DNA of 64,000 nt from Nematopogon swammerdamellus (Eukaryota; Arthropoda; Insecta; Lepidoptera; Adelidae), in the NCBI GenBank assembly GCA_946902875.1, contig OX336354.1, forward strand, positions 7,723,247 through 7,787,246, read 5' to 3'. The position numbers and the translations under genes are program-made. Under the pieces are notes generated by a model. It did no database searches. It was given only the letters and a program-made list of their open reading frames with translations, and had not been told where the DNA came from. This document shows, piece after piece, positions 31,654 to 42,510 of the stretch (the stretch's first letter is position 1; each line of letters opens with the position of its first letter).

Positions 31654-31850
31654 ACTTTTATTTAAAGCTTTTTTAAAAAAACCGCATGAAAATCGGTCCA
31701 CTTTTTAACATAATTAATTTTTTTATTACTTAATTACTTGATTACTTGATTACAAACATAGCTAAGAACCATCCCGATTAAACAAGCTTCCTAATAAAAA
31801 AAACCGCATCCAAATCGGTCCGTCCGTTTGGAGCTACGATGCCACAGACA

Positions 31851-31891
<41 letters not shown>

Positions 31892-31930
31892 AACTTATAA
31901 CACCCCTCCGTTTTTTTCGTCGGGGGTTAA
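31654..31930 (+). repeat. Interspersed repeat with (AC)n, relative of 45590-45850
   Basis: AAAACCGCATGAAAATCGGT, AACATAGCTAAGAACCATCC and CAAATCGGTCCGTCCGTTTG, then (AC)18 at 31851-31888 and CGTCGGGGGTTAAAAA. It is the reverse complement of the segment at 45595-45830. It sits next to foldback MITE copy 3, and parts of it also follow copy 1. Confidence 0.7.
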
Positions 31931-32211
31931 AAATCGAGGGCAAACATAATAGGAATTGCGTTATTTTCGTAACAACTGCCCGTACGTAACACACGACGTT
32001 TTGTCCGCATTCATTTTGGACACCATAGCGAAAGCTTCCAATTGGTTTCTTGTATCGAAATATAATAAGAAACATATTTGAGTATGTGACCTGTTTATGT
32101 GTATATAAAGTTCAAAGAGACCAAATTAACGAAATGAATTAAATTAATACACGTTAAACCATAAAACAACGTGTCGTTATTGTATTATGTATGATCTTCA
32201 TTTTATAATGA

Positions 32212-32370
32212 GCTAGTTTTTGCCCGCGGCTCCGCGAAGAAAGCTTCGCCGGCGCGCCCACAACAACCCACCAAATTTTCACCGTAATCGGATGAACGGT
32301 TTACGAACGCATAGAAGACGAACGAACGAACATACGAACATTCATTTTTATATAGTAGATTAGATGTAAT
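32212..32370 (-). mobile_element. Helitron-like fragment, reverse
   Basis: CTAGTTTTTGCCCGCGGCTC and CGAAGAAAGC is the reverse of the GAGCCGCGGGC..CTAG end. CACCGTAATCGGATGAACGG follows, a common interior. It stops at TTTTTATATAGTAGAT. Confidence 0.5.
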
Positions 32371-33059
32371 CTTATATATTTTTAATCTTACCTTCTAACT
32401 AATGAAGCGTAGGAAGATAATAATAGAACTGAAACTGACAAATGACCCGCCATATTGGCCGATAACGTATTTTCGAATTTCGAATCAGGACTAATATTAA
32501 GCTTTCATTTCAAGATCTGTCTAACTGCAGACGAAATTTCTTGTTCTTGTAACTATCGAACGGATAAAACATATAAATTGGATCTATCTGAAACTGAACT
32601 GACACTACGCGTGTCGGGGTTACGTATAGCTATGACCATTTGAGTGCCACTTGATGATTTATTTACTATTGCAGAATACATTCTCATTGTTATGCCCAAG
32701 AACTTTAATTGCTTGGTCTATAATCTCACGGTCGATAGGCTCTGTATGACGCTTTTATTAACATTTATATAAATCGTACTATATTTAAATTAAAAAAGGT
32801 AATGATATTTGTTGCACGCAGAACATTGCGAAATGTGTCTTGTGTGTGTGGAGGCAAGGTCTGTTTCGAATGTCCATTGAAGTATTTCGGTCACTCCACA
32901 TTTGGCTAAGATTGGTGTGACGAAATAATTGTTTTATGGTCTTGTAAGTGACGAGAGTAATAAAAGAGAAGTAATAGTGTACGTATGTTGAACTTAACCT
33001 TCAATTATTCTGTTGTATGAAAATAATACTAGAGAACGCTCAACGAAATTCAACACAAT
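32371..33059. other. Unassigned gap
   Basis: No family or credible frame was recognised. Confidence 0.2.
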
Positions 33060-33114
33060 TACTAAATCCCTCTCTCTTGGGCTCGCCAACAGTTTATGTA
33101 TACTAAAAAAAAAA

Positions 33115-33350
33115 AACAAATTGAATCTGTCCACCCAAAATGACGTTTGAAATTCCATTCGCAATTCCTCGTTCTGACCACACTACATCAGCAAATGGTA
33201 AATGTCATCCTCCTTGTTACACCGATCACAATTTGGAGAATCTCTTTTACATCAGGAATTTAAATTTCTTCAATGAAATCAATCCAAAATCCAATGAAAA
33301 ACAAAAAACAATCCATGCTGACGGCGCCAAGAGTCTCGGGTATCAATAAA
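33115..33350 (-). pseudogene. LINE-eta zinc-knuckle fragment
   Basis: On the minus strand: SPNCDRCNKEDDIYHLLM, one stop, CGQNEELRMEF. Cys-x2-Cys...His...Cys with NEELR is the C-terminal finger of R1/Jockey-type LINE polyproteins. It has one stop inside the finger and homopolymer runs at both edges. The plus-strand open frame here is only its shadow. Confidence 0.6.
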
Positions 33351-33645
33351 AAAAAAAAAAAGAAATGTGGCCAGAACGAAGTCTAACAGCTGGCACTATT
33401 TTAGGCTTTTGTAAATAGCACGCCTCCAACCAGATTTACGTTGCTTGATTCGTCATTGCTGACGCGCCGCGTCGAGAACTGATTATCTTTGTTAACATGT
33501 AGTCAGTTAGATATGGCTGCATATACGAGTACCTACATCTGACAGAGTTTCCACTCAGAGAAGAATATATGTAATGCTTGTAATAGCACATTTGCGAACT
33601 TTTGTTTATTTAAACTTTCAACGAGTTAAAGCCCCTTTTGGCTTT
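33351..33645. other. Unassigned gap
   Basis: Nothing recognised. Confidence 0.2.
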
Positions 33646-33964
33646 GTTTTTTTTTAACGACACGGTTGGCTATATAACTAACAACATCCGTGATGTCAGC
33701 CCATAGCACCTTGGTGAACTGGGTGGCATGTCGGTGGCTTCGAATAGGAAAACACGAACTGTTTACATAACCGTCCGGGCAGGTTAAACCCTACCACCTA
33801 GTAAGTTAAGAAGGGAGGGACTTACAGTTTTACGTGGAATACGAACTACGGTCAGCCTCCAACGGTCGAACGGTCACCTATCCAAGTTCTGACCGCGCCC
33901 AGGTGTGCTTATTATCACGAACGACAGTCAACCGACCGCACCACTAAGCTACCGAGTCTGACAG
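33646..33964 (-). mobile_element. SINE-A with 5S/tRNA-type head, reverse, internally deleted
   Basis: From the poly-T, the reverse tail and body lead to CCTACCACCTAGTAAG, then the reverse head: CACCTATCCAAGTTCTGACC (the reverse of a 5S-like GGTCAGTACTTGGATGGGTG) and CACCACTAAGCTACCGAG. Part of the body (TAGCCGTTTCGACC region) is shortened. Confidence 0.8.
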
Positions 33965-34330
33965 GTACCCATGTTTTTCCATAAACTACACATATCCGTG
34001 TATTTCCACGCACGGTTCACTACAACAATGCTCGCTGGGTTCCCACACTTTCATATCACTTTACTGAACTATACCACTTTACTAAACTTAAGAGCATTTA
34101 CAATCACTTCTCCGCGCTCTTTTAGACAATTACAGAACTGTCATAATATGAGCACAAGAACGAGTGTAATTTGAAAACAACAAAAATAGACCATCTTGGT
34201 CTGAAATTAGTGGTGGGACAGCGAAAACACATAAGGTTTTAAGAAGGTAACTCCATTCGATTCTATTCTCGGCTTCGTGATCTATTCGTGAAGAAACAAA
34301 CAAAATAATTCGAGTATTAAAAATACATAT
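33965..34330. other. Unassigned gap
   Basis: No gene or repeat recognised. Confidence 0.2.
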
Positions 34331-34339
34331 GTACCTACC

Positions 34340-34572
34340 TACATACATAACACACGCTGTATCCCGACCATCGGGGTAGGCAGAGTAATCGGTTTTGTGC
34401 TGCGAGAACTCCGGGTAATTACAGCACAACACCAACAACCAAGTTTAGGAAAGTATTCGGACAAGATAACTATAAAGCAGCAAGTAAGGCAGGAATGCCC
34501 ACCTGCTGCATTACTCGGTGGAAGGACCGTGCCAAGGGGAGAGGTGGCTACCCTGTCGCCCTTTAGCACGGC
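34340..34572 (-). repeat. SINE-C, reverse
   Basis: TACATACATAACACACGCTG, CGGGGTAGGCAGAGTAATCG, ATTACAGCACAACACCAACA and GGCTACCCTGTCGCCCTTTA. It ends at AGCACGGCA, joined directly to the SINE-B poly-T. Confidence 0.85.
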
Positions 34573-34928
34573 AAATTTTCCTTTTTTTATGTAATCCGGT
34601 ATGGTTGGCTGAGTCGGAGGGGCCAAAACGCATGCTCCGACCAACCAATAGCACCTCCGAGAAGGTAGGTGCTTACCGGAGACTTCCCTGGATTGCTGGC
34701 TATACTGGACTAGAGGAAAACACAACCGAGGCTACTATGCGGCCATCTTACATCCAGTACGGTGGCACCAATCCAGTCGGCTACAATTTGAGCCTACCGG
34801 TTCCGAACGGTGAAGCAGCAGGTGTATGTATGCACGTAAATTGTTTCGTTAGAAAAAACTCATTGGTACACGCCGACCGGATTCGCACCGCGGACCTCTC
34901 GCATGAGAAGCCGATGCCCAAACCAACT
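34573..34928 (-). repeat. SINE-B, reverse
   Basis: TTTTTTTATGTAATCCGGTA, TCCCTGGATTGCTGGCTATA and TCCAGTACGGTGGCACCAAT, then a head with GCCGACCGGATTCGCACCGC and CGATGCCCAAACCA. Part of the core (the CACCTAGTAAGG segment) is deleted. The B-box has a mutation (TTCGCACC). Confidence 0.85.
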
Positions 34929-35005
34929 TTTTAGTCGCCTTTTGCGACATGCCCAGGGAGAGGTGCAGTGGGGCTATTCTTTTTAAGTACCGGCCCCTCA
35001 CGGTA
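34929..35005 (-). repeat. Type-II SINE head, reverse
   Basis: TAGTCGCCTTTTGCGACATG, GGGAGAGGTGCAGTGGGGCT and AAGTACCGGCCCCTCACGGT. The same module heads SINE-C at 51481 and 55545 and SINE-A at 43458. Confidence 0.75.
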
Positions 35006-35104
35006 CGTAACTAACATGTATTTACTGTGTGTCTTGGTCGTCGGATATGACATTGTACCGTACACATGTTCACGTCAGGATGTGCAATTATTCTATCGAA
35101 GGAA

Positions 35105-35250
35105 AATAAGAGTAATCTATATATTAATACGTGAAGCAAAAACTTTGTACCCCTTTTTACGAAAATTGCGCGGACGGAGGATAATGAAATTTCGCAAACT
35201 TATAGTTTATATAGAGGAGTGCAGAATGCTAATATTTTTTTAAATTATGC
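35105..35250 (+). repeat. Interspersed repeat (TACCCCTTTTTACG type)
   Basis: TGAAGCAAAAACTTTGTACC, GCGGACGGAGGATAATGAAA and AGTGCAGAATGCTAATATTT resemble a repeat I know from lepidopteran DNA. There is a single copy here, so the assignment rests on memory. Confidence 0.35.
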
Positions 35251-35791
35251 ATAAAAAATACATTAAATCAATAAAAAAACATTACACGCACTACCATGTA
35301 TTTGACACACACGCATATATAATCTTTTGATTATTGTTAAAGTCTGTGGTCCATAGAGAAATAATATATACGTCTATGCTGTGGTCAAATTGAGAATAGA
35401 TTAAATAATAGTGTTTGACAATAGAACCTAAATAATGTTCAAACGTATAATTTAAATTAATAAAATTATGGTCGAATTTCGACCACTGGGCGACCACTAG
35501 TAATAAAGAAATACCTGAAGTATTCAAACAGACAAGTCGATTACAGGCGTGTTATGCCATAAGTAAATAAATGCATTCGTTTTATAATTGGCGTAACGGT
35601 ATCTAATAAGTTTAGCTAACGTCGCGGTATTAAATACTGGCTGCGAGGAAAGTAAACACTTAATTAATCATTCTACGAAAATCTAAGAACAACCATCTCG
35701 ACAGTGTGCGAAAAAAGTTGATGATTAACGCGAAAACTGTTAGTACGGTCGGCAAAAATGTGCGCGTCAATTTAAATCGAAGTCATTGTTG
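35251..35791. other. Unassigned gap
   Basis: AT-rich, nothing recognised. Confidence 0.2.
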
Positions 35792-35856
35792 AAATACACT
35801 TTATTGAAATATTTTATGTTTATATGTTAGTACTAAGCACGTACTCGGTTTATATA

Positions 35857-36003
35857 TATTTTTAATTAGAAAAATGCAAATCGAAAATCATTGGAAAAAA
35901 TACATCCCGACCAGGATGGATTATCCTGGTCGGGATGTATTTATCCTGGTCGGGATGTATTTTTTCCAATGATTTTCGATTTGCATTTTTCTAATTAAAA
36001 ATA
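35857..36003. repeat. Perfect 61-bp inverted repeat with 25-nt loop
   Basis: 35857-35917 and 35943-36003 are exact reverse complements, including AATGCAAATCGAAAATCATT and ACATCCCGACCAGGAT. The loop carries a second copy of TTATCCTGGTCGGGATGTAT (35921-35940, repeated at 35941-35960). The whole is bracketed by a 17-bp direct repeat, AAATACACTTTATTGAA (35792-35808 and 35998-36014). No coding. Confidence 0.95.
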
Positions 36004-36094
36004 CACTTTATTGAAGTTCGATATTAGTGTAGAAAATTCAAATACTTACGTGTATTTTCGTCATTGGATAGATGGAATGGGGAAATAAAGAGAA

Positions 36095-36650
36095 CATAAG
36101 CGGCCGAGCGAATCGAACTCGCGTAGAGAGGGTTCCGTATCATTCCGTTTTGCGTGAGAACTTTGAGACTTCGAGACTCGTTTAGATTTTCCTGTAAACT
36201 ATATGAGAGGCCCTCTATTTCCTTTTTTTTCGAAATTATAGACGCAGTAGTTTCAGAGATGGGGGGGTTTGCTCGATTTTTATATATTTTCTTTATTATC
36301 GTTTAAACTATGCATTTTAAAATTATATTTGTATTCCTTATTAACGAGCATTGTTCATGGATATGTCACTCGATGCACTTAACACTTTCTAATTAGTACC
36401 CCAAAATGGACCCCCAAAATCTAAATTGGTTCATTTACGCTATACGTATTTGTGTCCATGTATGGGTCATCAAACTCTATATATTTACCAAATTTAAATT
36501 TTTTTCGTCCAGTAGATTCGGAGAAAATAAGCTGCGACAGACGCGCATACAGATAGACAGACACAAGAGTGATCCTATAAGGTTTCATTTTTTAGGGTTC
36601 CGTATCCGGTACGGGTTCCCGGATTGTTACACATCTCTACGTCTTACTCC
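36095..36650. repeat. Composite of W-type interspersed repeats
   Basis: GGCCGAGCGAATCGAACTCG plus AGGGTTCCGTATC at 36100-36143 is the reverse end of a W-repeat. AGTGATCCTATAAGGTTTCA and TTTTTTAGGGTTCCGTATCC at 36570-36605 are the start of a forward one. The interior with GACAGACACAAG is a related family. Confidence 0.5.
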
Positions 36651-37346
36651 TGTGGTTCAACGTTTATTGTCTATCTATATGTATGTGCGAGCACTTATAA
36701 CTCGAGAACGGCTCAAGCGATTTAGATGCAATTTTCACCGATAAAACATCTAAATAGGTAAATAGTATATTCATTTATGATGTAATTTAATTTTTTCTAA
36801 GAATAAGATTTATAAGATAAAAATAATACTTAATCACAATAACTTCTTCGCTTATAAAATATTAAATAAAATTAAAACTGAAAGCTGAAAACTGAAAGGC
36901 ATCATGCCTTAAAGCTTATATCTAAAAATTTAAACATGAATATACTTAGGCTATGATTTTTCTATGAAAAGGGAACAAAGTTGCTCGACACAAGCGCTGG
37001 CGAAACCAGCCAGTGCCATGCCAAAATGCCAACCAGTAGATTGAAAGTGTCGGGAAACACACTCGCCGTTAGAGAGTGAAACTAACACGACGAGAAAGGA
37101 TGGGTTCTTAAAATCCTGATGTCAACAACAAACGCGTTTGCGGATTCTCCACGAACATCGCGAGAACTTTACATACATACAGACCACACCACACCACATC
37201 AGCCATACACATCATCACCCACCCTGTCTTTTCATACCACACCACACAACACGCCATTCCAAGGCGCTAGTTAAAATTCAATTGTTATGTTTAGTTATAT
37301 TGTGGTATTACGATCATTTGTATTAGTCATGTATAATATATATCAA
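36651..37346. other. Unassigned gap
   Basis: No gene seen. A frame with CACCACACCACACCA-rich coding at 37180-37250 is low complexity. Confidence 0.2.
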
Positions 37347-37862
37347 ATTTATTGTCGCCTCATTTACTTAGAATGCGTGCTAGCGTACCTAAATATAAAG
37401 TCAAGATAGTTGGCATTAGTTGCCTACTAATAATATTTATTATAATTATAATACAACTTTATTTTTATTTTTAAGGAAACTGACACGGTTGGCTACATCA
37501 CCTACAACATCTGTGATGTCAGCTCATATCATCATCATCATCATCATCAGCCTGTATCGGTCCACTGCTGGACATAGGCCTCTCCCAAGGCACGCCACCA
37601 CACGCGGTCTTCCGCTCTTCTCATCCATCCACTCCCGGCTACCTTTTTTAGGTCATCTGTCCACCTAGCCGGGGGGCGTCCCACGCTACGTTTGCTTGTA
37701 CGTGGCCTCCATTCGAGCACCCGTCTACCCCATCGGTTGTCGGGTCTACGACAGATGTGCCCAGCCCACTGCCACTTCAGCTTGCTTATTTTCTTAGCAA
37801 TGTCGACTACCTTACTTCTTTGACGTATCATAACACCGGGTGAACTAGGTGCCATATCAGTG
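37347..37862 (-). repeat. SINE-A split by a LINE-zeta insertion, with shared flank
   Basis: The 5' flank (TATTGTCGCCTCATTTACTT, TGCGTGCTAGCGTACCTA, ACAACTTTATTTTTATTTTT) is also present at 44020-44125, so the pair derives from a larger duplicated unit. SINE-A runs in reverse to CAGCTCAT, is broken by the LINE, and resumes at CATAACACCGGGTGAAC. Confidence 0.8.
37528..37826 (-). pseudogene. LINE-zeta ORF2 C-terminus, open frame
   Basis: On the minus strand about 95 codons are open: VVDIAKKISKLKWQWAGHIC, RRVLEWRPRTSKRSVGRPPA, ARWTDDLKKVAGSGW and GEAYVQQWTDTG, then a stop and an ATGATGATG tail. TCATA or a close variant at both edges suggests a short target duplication. It is 5'-truncated and lacks all RT motifs. 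Confidence 0.85.
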
Positions 37863-38699
37863 TTTATTGTTACCTATGTTTTGTTACCTATAACATGCCC
37901 GTGTTAGATTAATAGTACCTTCCCTTAGCGTCATTTTGGGCCCGAAAGGTTTTTTTGATGAAACCAGCAGGAGGTTTTAGTATGTTGTTAAACATGTTAT
38001 CCTGACTAAAAAACTATCGGGAGACAATCTCTAACGTGAATGAGTCACCAGTTATGACGTCATCAAGATGGCCGCCACCGCGTTCAAAGTTTTACGTATA
38101 CAGCAAAAAGTATGTAACATACAAGCTTGTGTAGGGTGTCATAAAAAGCACAATTAAATTCACTACAATATTGTTCTTACATTTGACCTTGTACATACCA
38201 CAGTTTGTGAGAAATTTAAGTTTTAGTAAAATTTTCACAAAAAAAATTATATTTTTTTAAATATATCAACTTAACTAGTAACTTTACAGTAAAACATTCT
38301 ATGTAGATATAAATGCTACATTAATAAGCTATAAAACGCAATTAATATTTTGAGAATCGGTTCATAAACAAGCAAAATACATTCGTTTTATCCCATAACG
38401 GAAGTCACCACCAAAAGTCGGATGACTGTTTCAATACAATTTACAAGGCAAATTACAAATATAGGTAACTTATTATGGGTAACTTGTAAAAACTATTTTG
38501 ATAAAACTATATTTTCATAAAGAAAAATATGATTTTTAAAACAACAAAAAAAAATTATTACTTTTTTAAAATTTACTTTGGGTCTACGTTTAACTTTTAT
38601 TGTGGAGGCCTGCCCTGCATTACCTACTTATCAAATAGAAATTTTATTGAAAAAAAGGTACGCATTATGAAAAGAAATATGAATTTTTTTACATATATT

Positions 38700-39060
38700 G
38701 TCTGGAGCATGCACCTTCGCATACGCAAAGCAGAGTGCAGTTAAGTCCATTTTTCACGCACCGGCACCTTGTGCACCGTCCTTTGCACTTGCAAGACAAT
38801 AGCTCCTGGCAGCTGAGGCTAGCATCAGTAAGGGTTTTCCTCAAAGGGGTGTACGCTGGTCCGTCATTTACCTTTTGCCAACCCCAGTTGCAAGCATCTA
38901 GCAGTTGTGAATCGCTATTCAGGCAATTGGTCCAAATGTGGGTCTGGTATACAGCCCTTTTTATATTCTGTAGAAGTGCATCTTGTGTTGAAGGAATATT
39001 CTCGATCGCTGTTTTTTTTTCGTAAATAACATCCTCTTCGCAGTATTTACATTATTTGTG
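38700..39060 (-). pseudogene. Left-arm copy: C-terminus of FEN1/XPG-like gene with Cys-rich finger
   Basis: On the minus strand: IPSTQDALLQNIKRAVYQTH, LLDACNWGWQK, then TDASLSCQELLSCKCKGRCT and RCRCVKNGLNCTLLCVCEGA. Nine cysteines in CxC/CxxC spacing resemble the CXC (tesmin/TSO1-like) or Cys8 finger. Unlike the right arm, this arm has no stop inside the finger. The N-terminal part is absent or deleted. Confidence 0.7.
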
Positions 39061-39300
39061 TCACTAGTAGGATGATACATGTGAACTACAAAAGTTTCAA
39101 TGAGCGCAATTTCGCTGCTGTTTTGGCGTGGTTCCATCCCACAAGAATATGCACGTTATGAATATACTAGCACGTCTGAATCCACTGTCTATAATATGAA
39201 TATTACTAGCACGTCTGAATCCACTGTCTTCACTAAAATAGGTACTATCATGACCGTTTCGTGCGGCGTCATTATATACGGAAATGTCTTCTTCATCTCA

Positions 39301-40105
39301 CGAGGAAGCTGATGCGAGATTATTATTGCACGCTGATGACGCCGCACAAACGGTCATGATCGTATGTTAGTGAAGACAGTGGATTCAGACGTGCTAGTAA
39401 TAGCACTTTTTGCGTTCAGCAAAAAAAATACGGAATTTGCAGGAGTTATGGATCGAGTTTGGAACAGGAAAACATTTGAAATACCTACCAGTTCACACAT
39501 TTGTTGCGCAGCTGCCAAGTGGGATGCCTGAGTTAATGCCTTTTTTCCACGCCTTAACAGGATGCGACACTGTATCTGCATTTTGTGGAATAGGTAAGAA
39601 AAATGCCTGGAAGACGTGGAATGCATTTATAGAAGTAGATGCCGCTTTTCAAGCATATTCTTGTGGGATGGAACCACGCCAAAACAGCAGCGAAATTGCG
39701 CTCATTGAAACTTTTGTAGTTCACATGTATCATCCTACTAGTGACACAAATAATGTAAATACTGCGAGGAGGATGTTGTTTACGAAAAAAAACAGAGCGA
39801 TCGAGAATATTCCTCCAACACAAGATGCACTTCTACAGCGTATAAAAAGGGCTGCATACCAGACCCACATTTGGATCAGTTGCCTGAATAGCGACCCACA
39901 ACTGCTAGATCCTTGCAACTGGGGTTGGCAAAAGATAATGACGGACCAGCGTACACCCCTTTGTGGAAACCCCTTCCTGATGCTAGCCTAAGCTGCAAGG
40001 AGCTATTGTCTTGCAAATGCAAAGAACGGTGCACAAGGTGCCGGTGCGTGAAAAATTAACTTAACTGCACTCTGCTTTGTGCATGCGAAGGTGCATGCTC
40101 CAGAC
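39301..40105 (+). pseudogene. Right-arm copy: FEN1/XPG-like nuclease C-terminal half plus finger
   Basis: In order: EADARLLLHADDAAQTVMI (39304-39358), VDSDVLVIALFAFSKK (39380-39430), PSGMPELMPFFHALTGCDTV (39515-39570), GIGKKNAWKTW, a helical tail PPTQDALLQRIKRAAYQTHI, NWGW, then the Cys-rich SCKCKERCTRCRCVKN, TAA at 40057, NCTLLCACEGAC. EAD, DSD and GCD with GIGKK align with the FEN1/XPG active-site order. Frameshifts lie near 39365, at the eight-A run 39421-39428, and near 39935, where the left arm has one more base. It is dead. The N-terminal VDG/FD part is not present in this element. Confidence 0.75.
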
Positions 40106-40111
40106 AATACA

Positions 40112-40652
40112 TCTGGGAGGGTAGTCCCCATTATCTGCTAGCATCCTTGGACTCGATACAGCGGCGAGCCATCCGTCTTATTGGTGACCCGAAACTTACA
40201 GATGGTCTGGAATCACTGAGTCATAGACGATTTATGGGTTCGCTTAGTCTGTTTTACAGATACTATCACGGCCGCTGCTCTGCGGAACTAGCATCCCTTA
40301 TTCCCTGCCACCCGCCCTACCTATTTCCGCATGACTCGTCGCAGAGAGACTCAGCACCCCTTTGTTGTTGACATTGGGCTTTTGAGAACCCATCGGTTCT
40401 CTAAATCGTTTCTTTGTCGCACCGCTAGAGTGTGGAACTGTCTTCCGGCGAGTGTATTTCCTGAATCCTATAACCTGGGTGTCTTCAAGCGTCGTATTAA
40501 CGGGCTAGACAGCCTAGCAACAGTCCGCAAATCTGCTGGCATAGCACCTAACTGAGTGTGGTTTCGCGAGGAGAGGTGATTTTGGCTCTGTCGACTGCAC
40601 CATTGGTCTCTCGGCACAGCCACCCATGCTGGTTTACATAACAAAAATGTTA
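40112..40652 (+). pseudogene. LINE-alpha insertion: ORF2 C-terminus and 3' UTR
   Basis: LDSIQRRAIRLIGDPKLTDG, RRFMGSLSLFYRYYHGRCSA and, after one frameshift near 40330, [20 protein letters not shown] and [15 protein letters not shown], then a stop at 40553. The UTR has GTGGTTTCGCGAGGAGAGGT and CATGCTGGTTTACATAAC. It is absent from the left arm of the palindrome, so it inserted after the arms were duplicated. 5'-truncated. Confidence 0.85.
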
Positions 40653-41408
40653 AAAAATAAATATTTCTTTTCATAATGCGTACCTTTTATTTCAATAAAA
40701 TTTATATTTGATAAGTAGGTAATGCAGGGCACGCCTCCAGTTAGACATAGACCCAAAGTAAATTTAAAAAAAGTAATAAAACAATTTTTTTTGTTTTAAA
40801 AATCATATTTATCTTTTTGAAAATATAGTTTTATCAAAATAGTTTTTGACAAGTTACCCATAATAAGTTACCTATATTCGTAATTTGCCTTGTAAATTGT
40901 ATTGAAACAGTCATCCGACTTTTAGTGGTGACTTCCGTTATGGGATAAAACGAATTTTGCTTGTTTATGAACCGATTCTCAAAATCTTAATGGCGTTTTA
41001 TAGCTTATTAATGTAGCATTTATATCTACATAGAATGTTTTACTGTAAAGTTACTAGTTAAGTTGATATATTTAAAAAAAGATAAAAAAAAATTGGGGAA
41101 ATTTTACTAAAACTTAAATTTCTCACAAACTATGGTATGTACAAGGTCAAATGTAAGAACATTATTGTAGTGCATTTAATTGTGCTTTTTATGACACCCC
41201 ACATGCTTGTATGTTACATACTTTTTGTTGTATACGCAAAACTTTGAACGCGGTGGCGGCCATCTTGATGACGTCATAACTGGTGACTCATCTACGTTAG
41301 AGATTGTCTCCCGATGGTTTTTTAGTCAGGATAACATGCTTAACAACATACTAAAACTTCCTTCTGGTTTCATCAAAAACACCTTTTTTCCGCTAAGGGA
41401 AGGTACTA

Positions 41409-42296
41409 TAAGCCATAAATATATACTGAACGCAGCTGAAACTGACTGAATGTCGCAGATGTGAGATAGCGAGCATTCAGTCAGGCGGGCAGTCAGCGTG
41501 GATGAAAAAGTGAGACTGCTATCAAGAGGAGCAAAAACATAAAAATAAATATAAATTTGTAAATTTTGCAACGCGTTTGCGGGTTGCGGCTCTTAACTGC
41601 CTGGAGCATGGGCAGACGGTCTTTGTGTTGCTACTGATCACCATTCTTAAGATAAGTAAAACATTGTACTATTCTATAGACTGTTGCCCAAGTTATAGAG
41701 ATAAAAGCTATGTTGGTGTTCCCCAATAAATGTTTGCTTTGCATTATTCTATGGTTTTATTCACTAAATCCAATTCTATTGGATTTCTATTAAATTTAAC
41801 TTCATTTGGCAATTCGGTTTTGTAACCCTTGTATTACGTAATATTTTCCTGAATAAGTCAGGTTGACTGGCAGAGATTGCCATAGGTAATAAGTCCGCCT
41901 TTTGTACCATTTCGCATTGGAAACTGTAAAGAGTATTTATATTCTATTTTATTCTATAAGTAATGTGTATGTCTTTGCGAGAGAAAACGGAGCAAACTAC
42001 CGAAGCTATCGATGCTGGATCACTGCACAACAAGTGCTCTCTGACTCTTTGAATTATCCTGACGACAAATATATAGAAACTTACTTGGTCGCTTGTTACT
42101 AACAGCGTATTTTAATTGAGTATAACTATCTAATAGTTACTATAATTTTATTTAAATTAACACCCGCAAGCTATATTATATATTGTGGAATTACTGTGTC
42201 TCCGACGCTACGGTCGTTAGTGGCTATTTTCGGAGGCAAAAAATGCAGAAGGCCGCATGTTTCATAAATAAATACATGTTTACTTTATTTTACTTT
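41409..42296. other. Gap with one LINE-theta tail
   Basis: AGGTTGACTGGCAGAGATTG and AATAAGTCCGCCTTTTGTAC at 41860-41912 is a LINE-theta tail. The rest is unassigned. Confidence 0.4.
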
Positions 42297-42510
42297 ACTT
42301 TACTTTACGCTGTATCCCGACAAACGGGGTAAGCAGAATAATGGGGAATGGTGATTGTGCTGCAGTTACTGTTGCAAATTACAGCACAACACCGACCACT
42401 ATGTTTAGCAAGCAGCAAGTAAGGCAGGAATCTGCCATCTGTTGCATGACACGGTGGAAGGATCATTCCGAGGTGAGAGGTGACTATCCTATCGCCGTTT
42501 AGCACGGTTT
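42297..42510 (-). repeat. SINE-C, reverse
   Basis: TTTACGCTGTATCCCGACAA, AAATTACAGCACAACACCGA and AAGCAGCAAGTAAGGCAGGA, ending at TTTAGCACGG. Confidence 0.85.

Larger units (their letters stand above)
37913..41408. mobile_element. 3.5-kb palindromic DNA element with nuclease gene remnants
   Basis: It starts TAGTACCTTCCCTTAGCG and ends with the complement CGCTAAGGGAAGGTACTA. TAA follows immediately on the right and precedes on the left, a possible 3-bp target duplication. The two arms (37913-39272 and 39335-41408) are inverted copies of each other, about 90% alike by eye, separated by only 62 nt. They include GTCACCAGTTATGACGTCAT, TAACTAGTAACTTTACAGTA and the Cys-rich coding end. The right arm has gained a LINE (40112-40652); the left arm lacks about 250 bp of coding. 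Confidence 0.85.

Noticed and set aside
33140..33349. 69-codon plus-strand frame
   Set aside because: Shadow of a minus-strand LINE zinc-knuckle fragment.
34518..34934. 138-codon frame
   Set aside because: Runs through SINE-C, SINE-B and a SINE head; it is repeat sequence, not a gene.
38735..39025. 96-codon plus-strand frame in the palindrome
   Set aside because: Antisense of the left-arm nuclease C-terminus on the minus strand.
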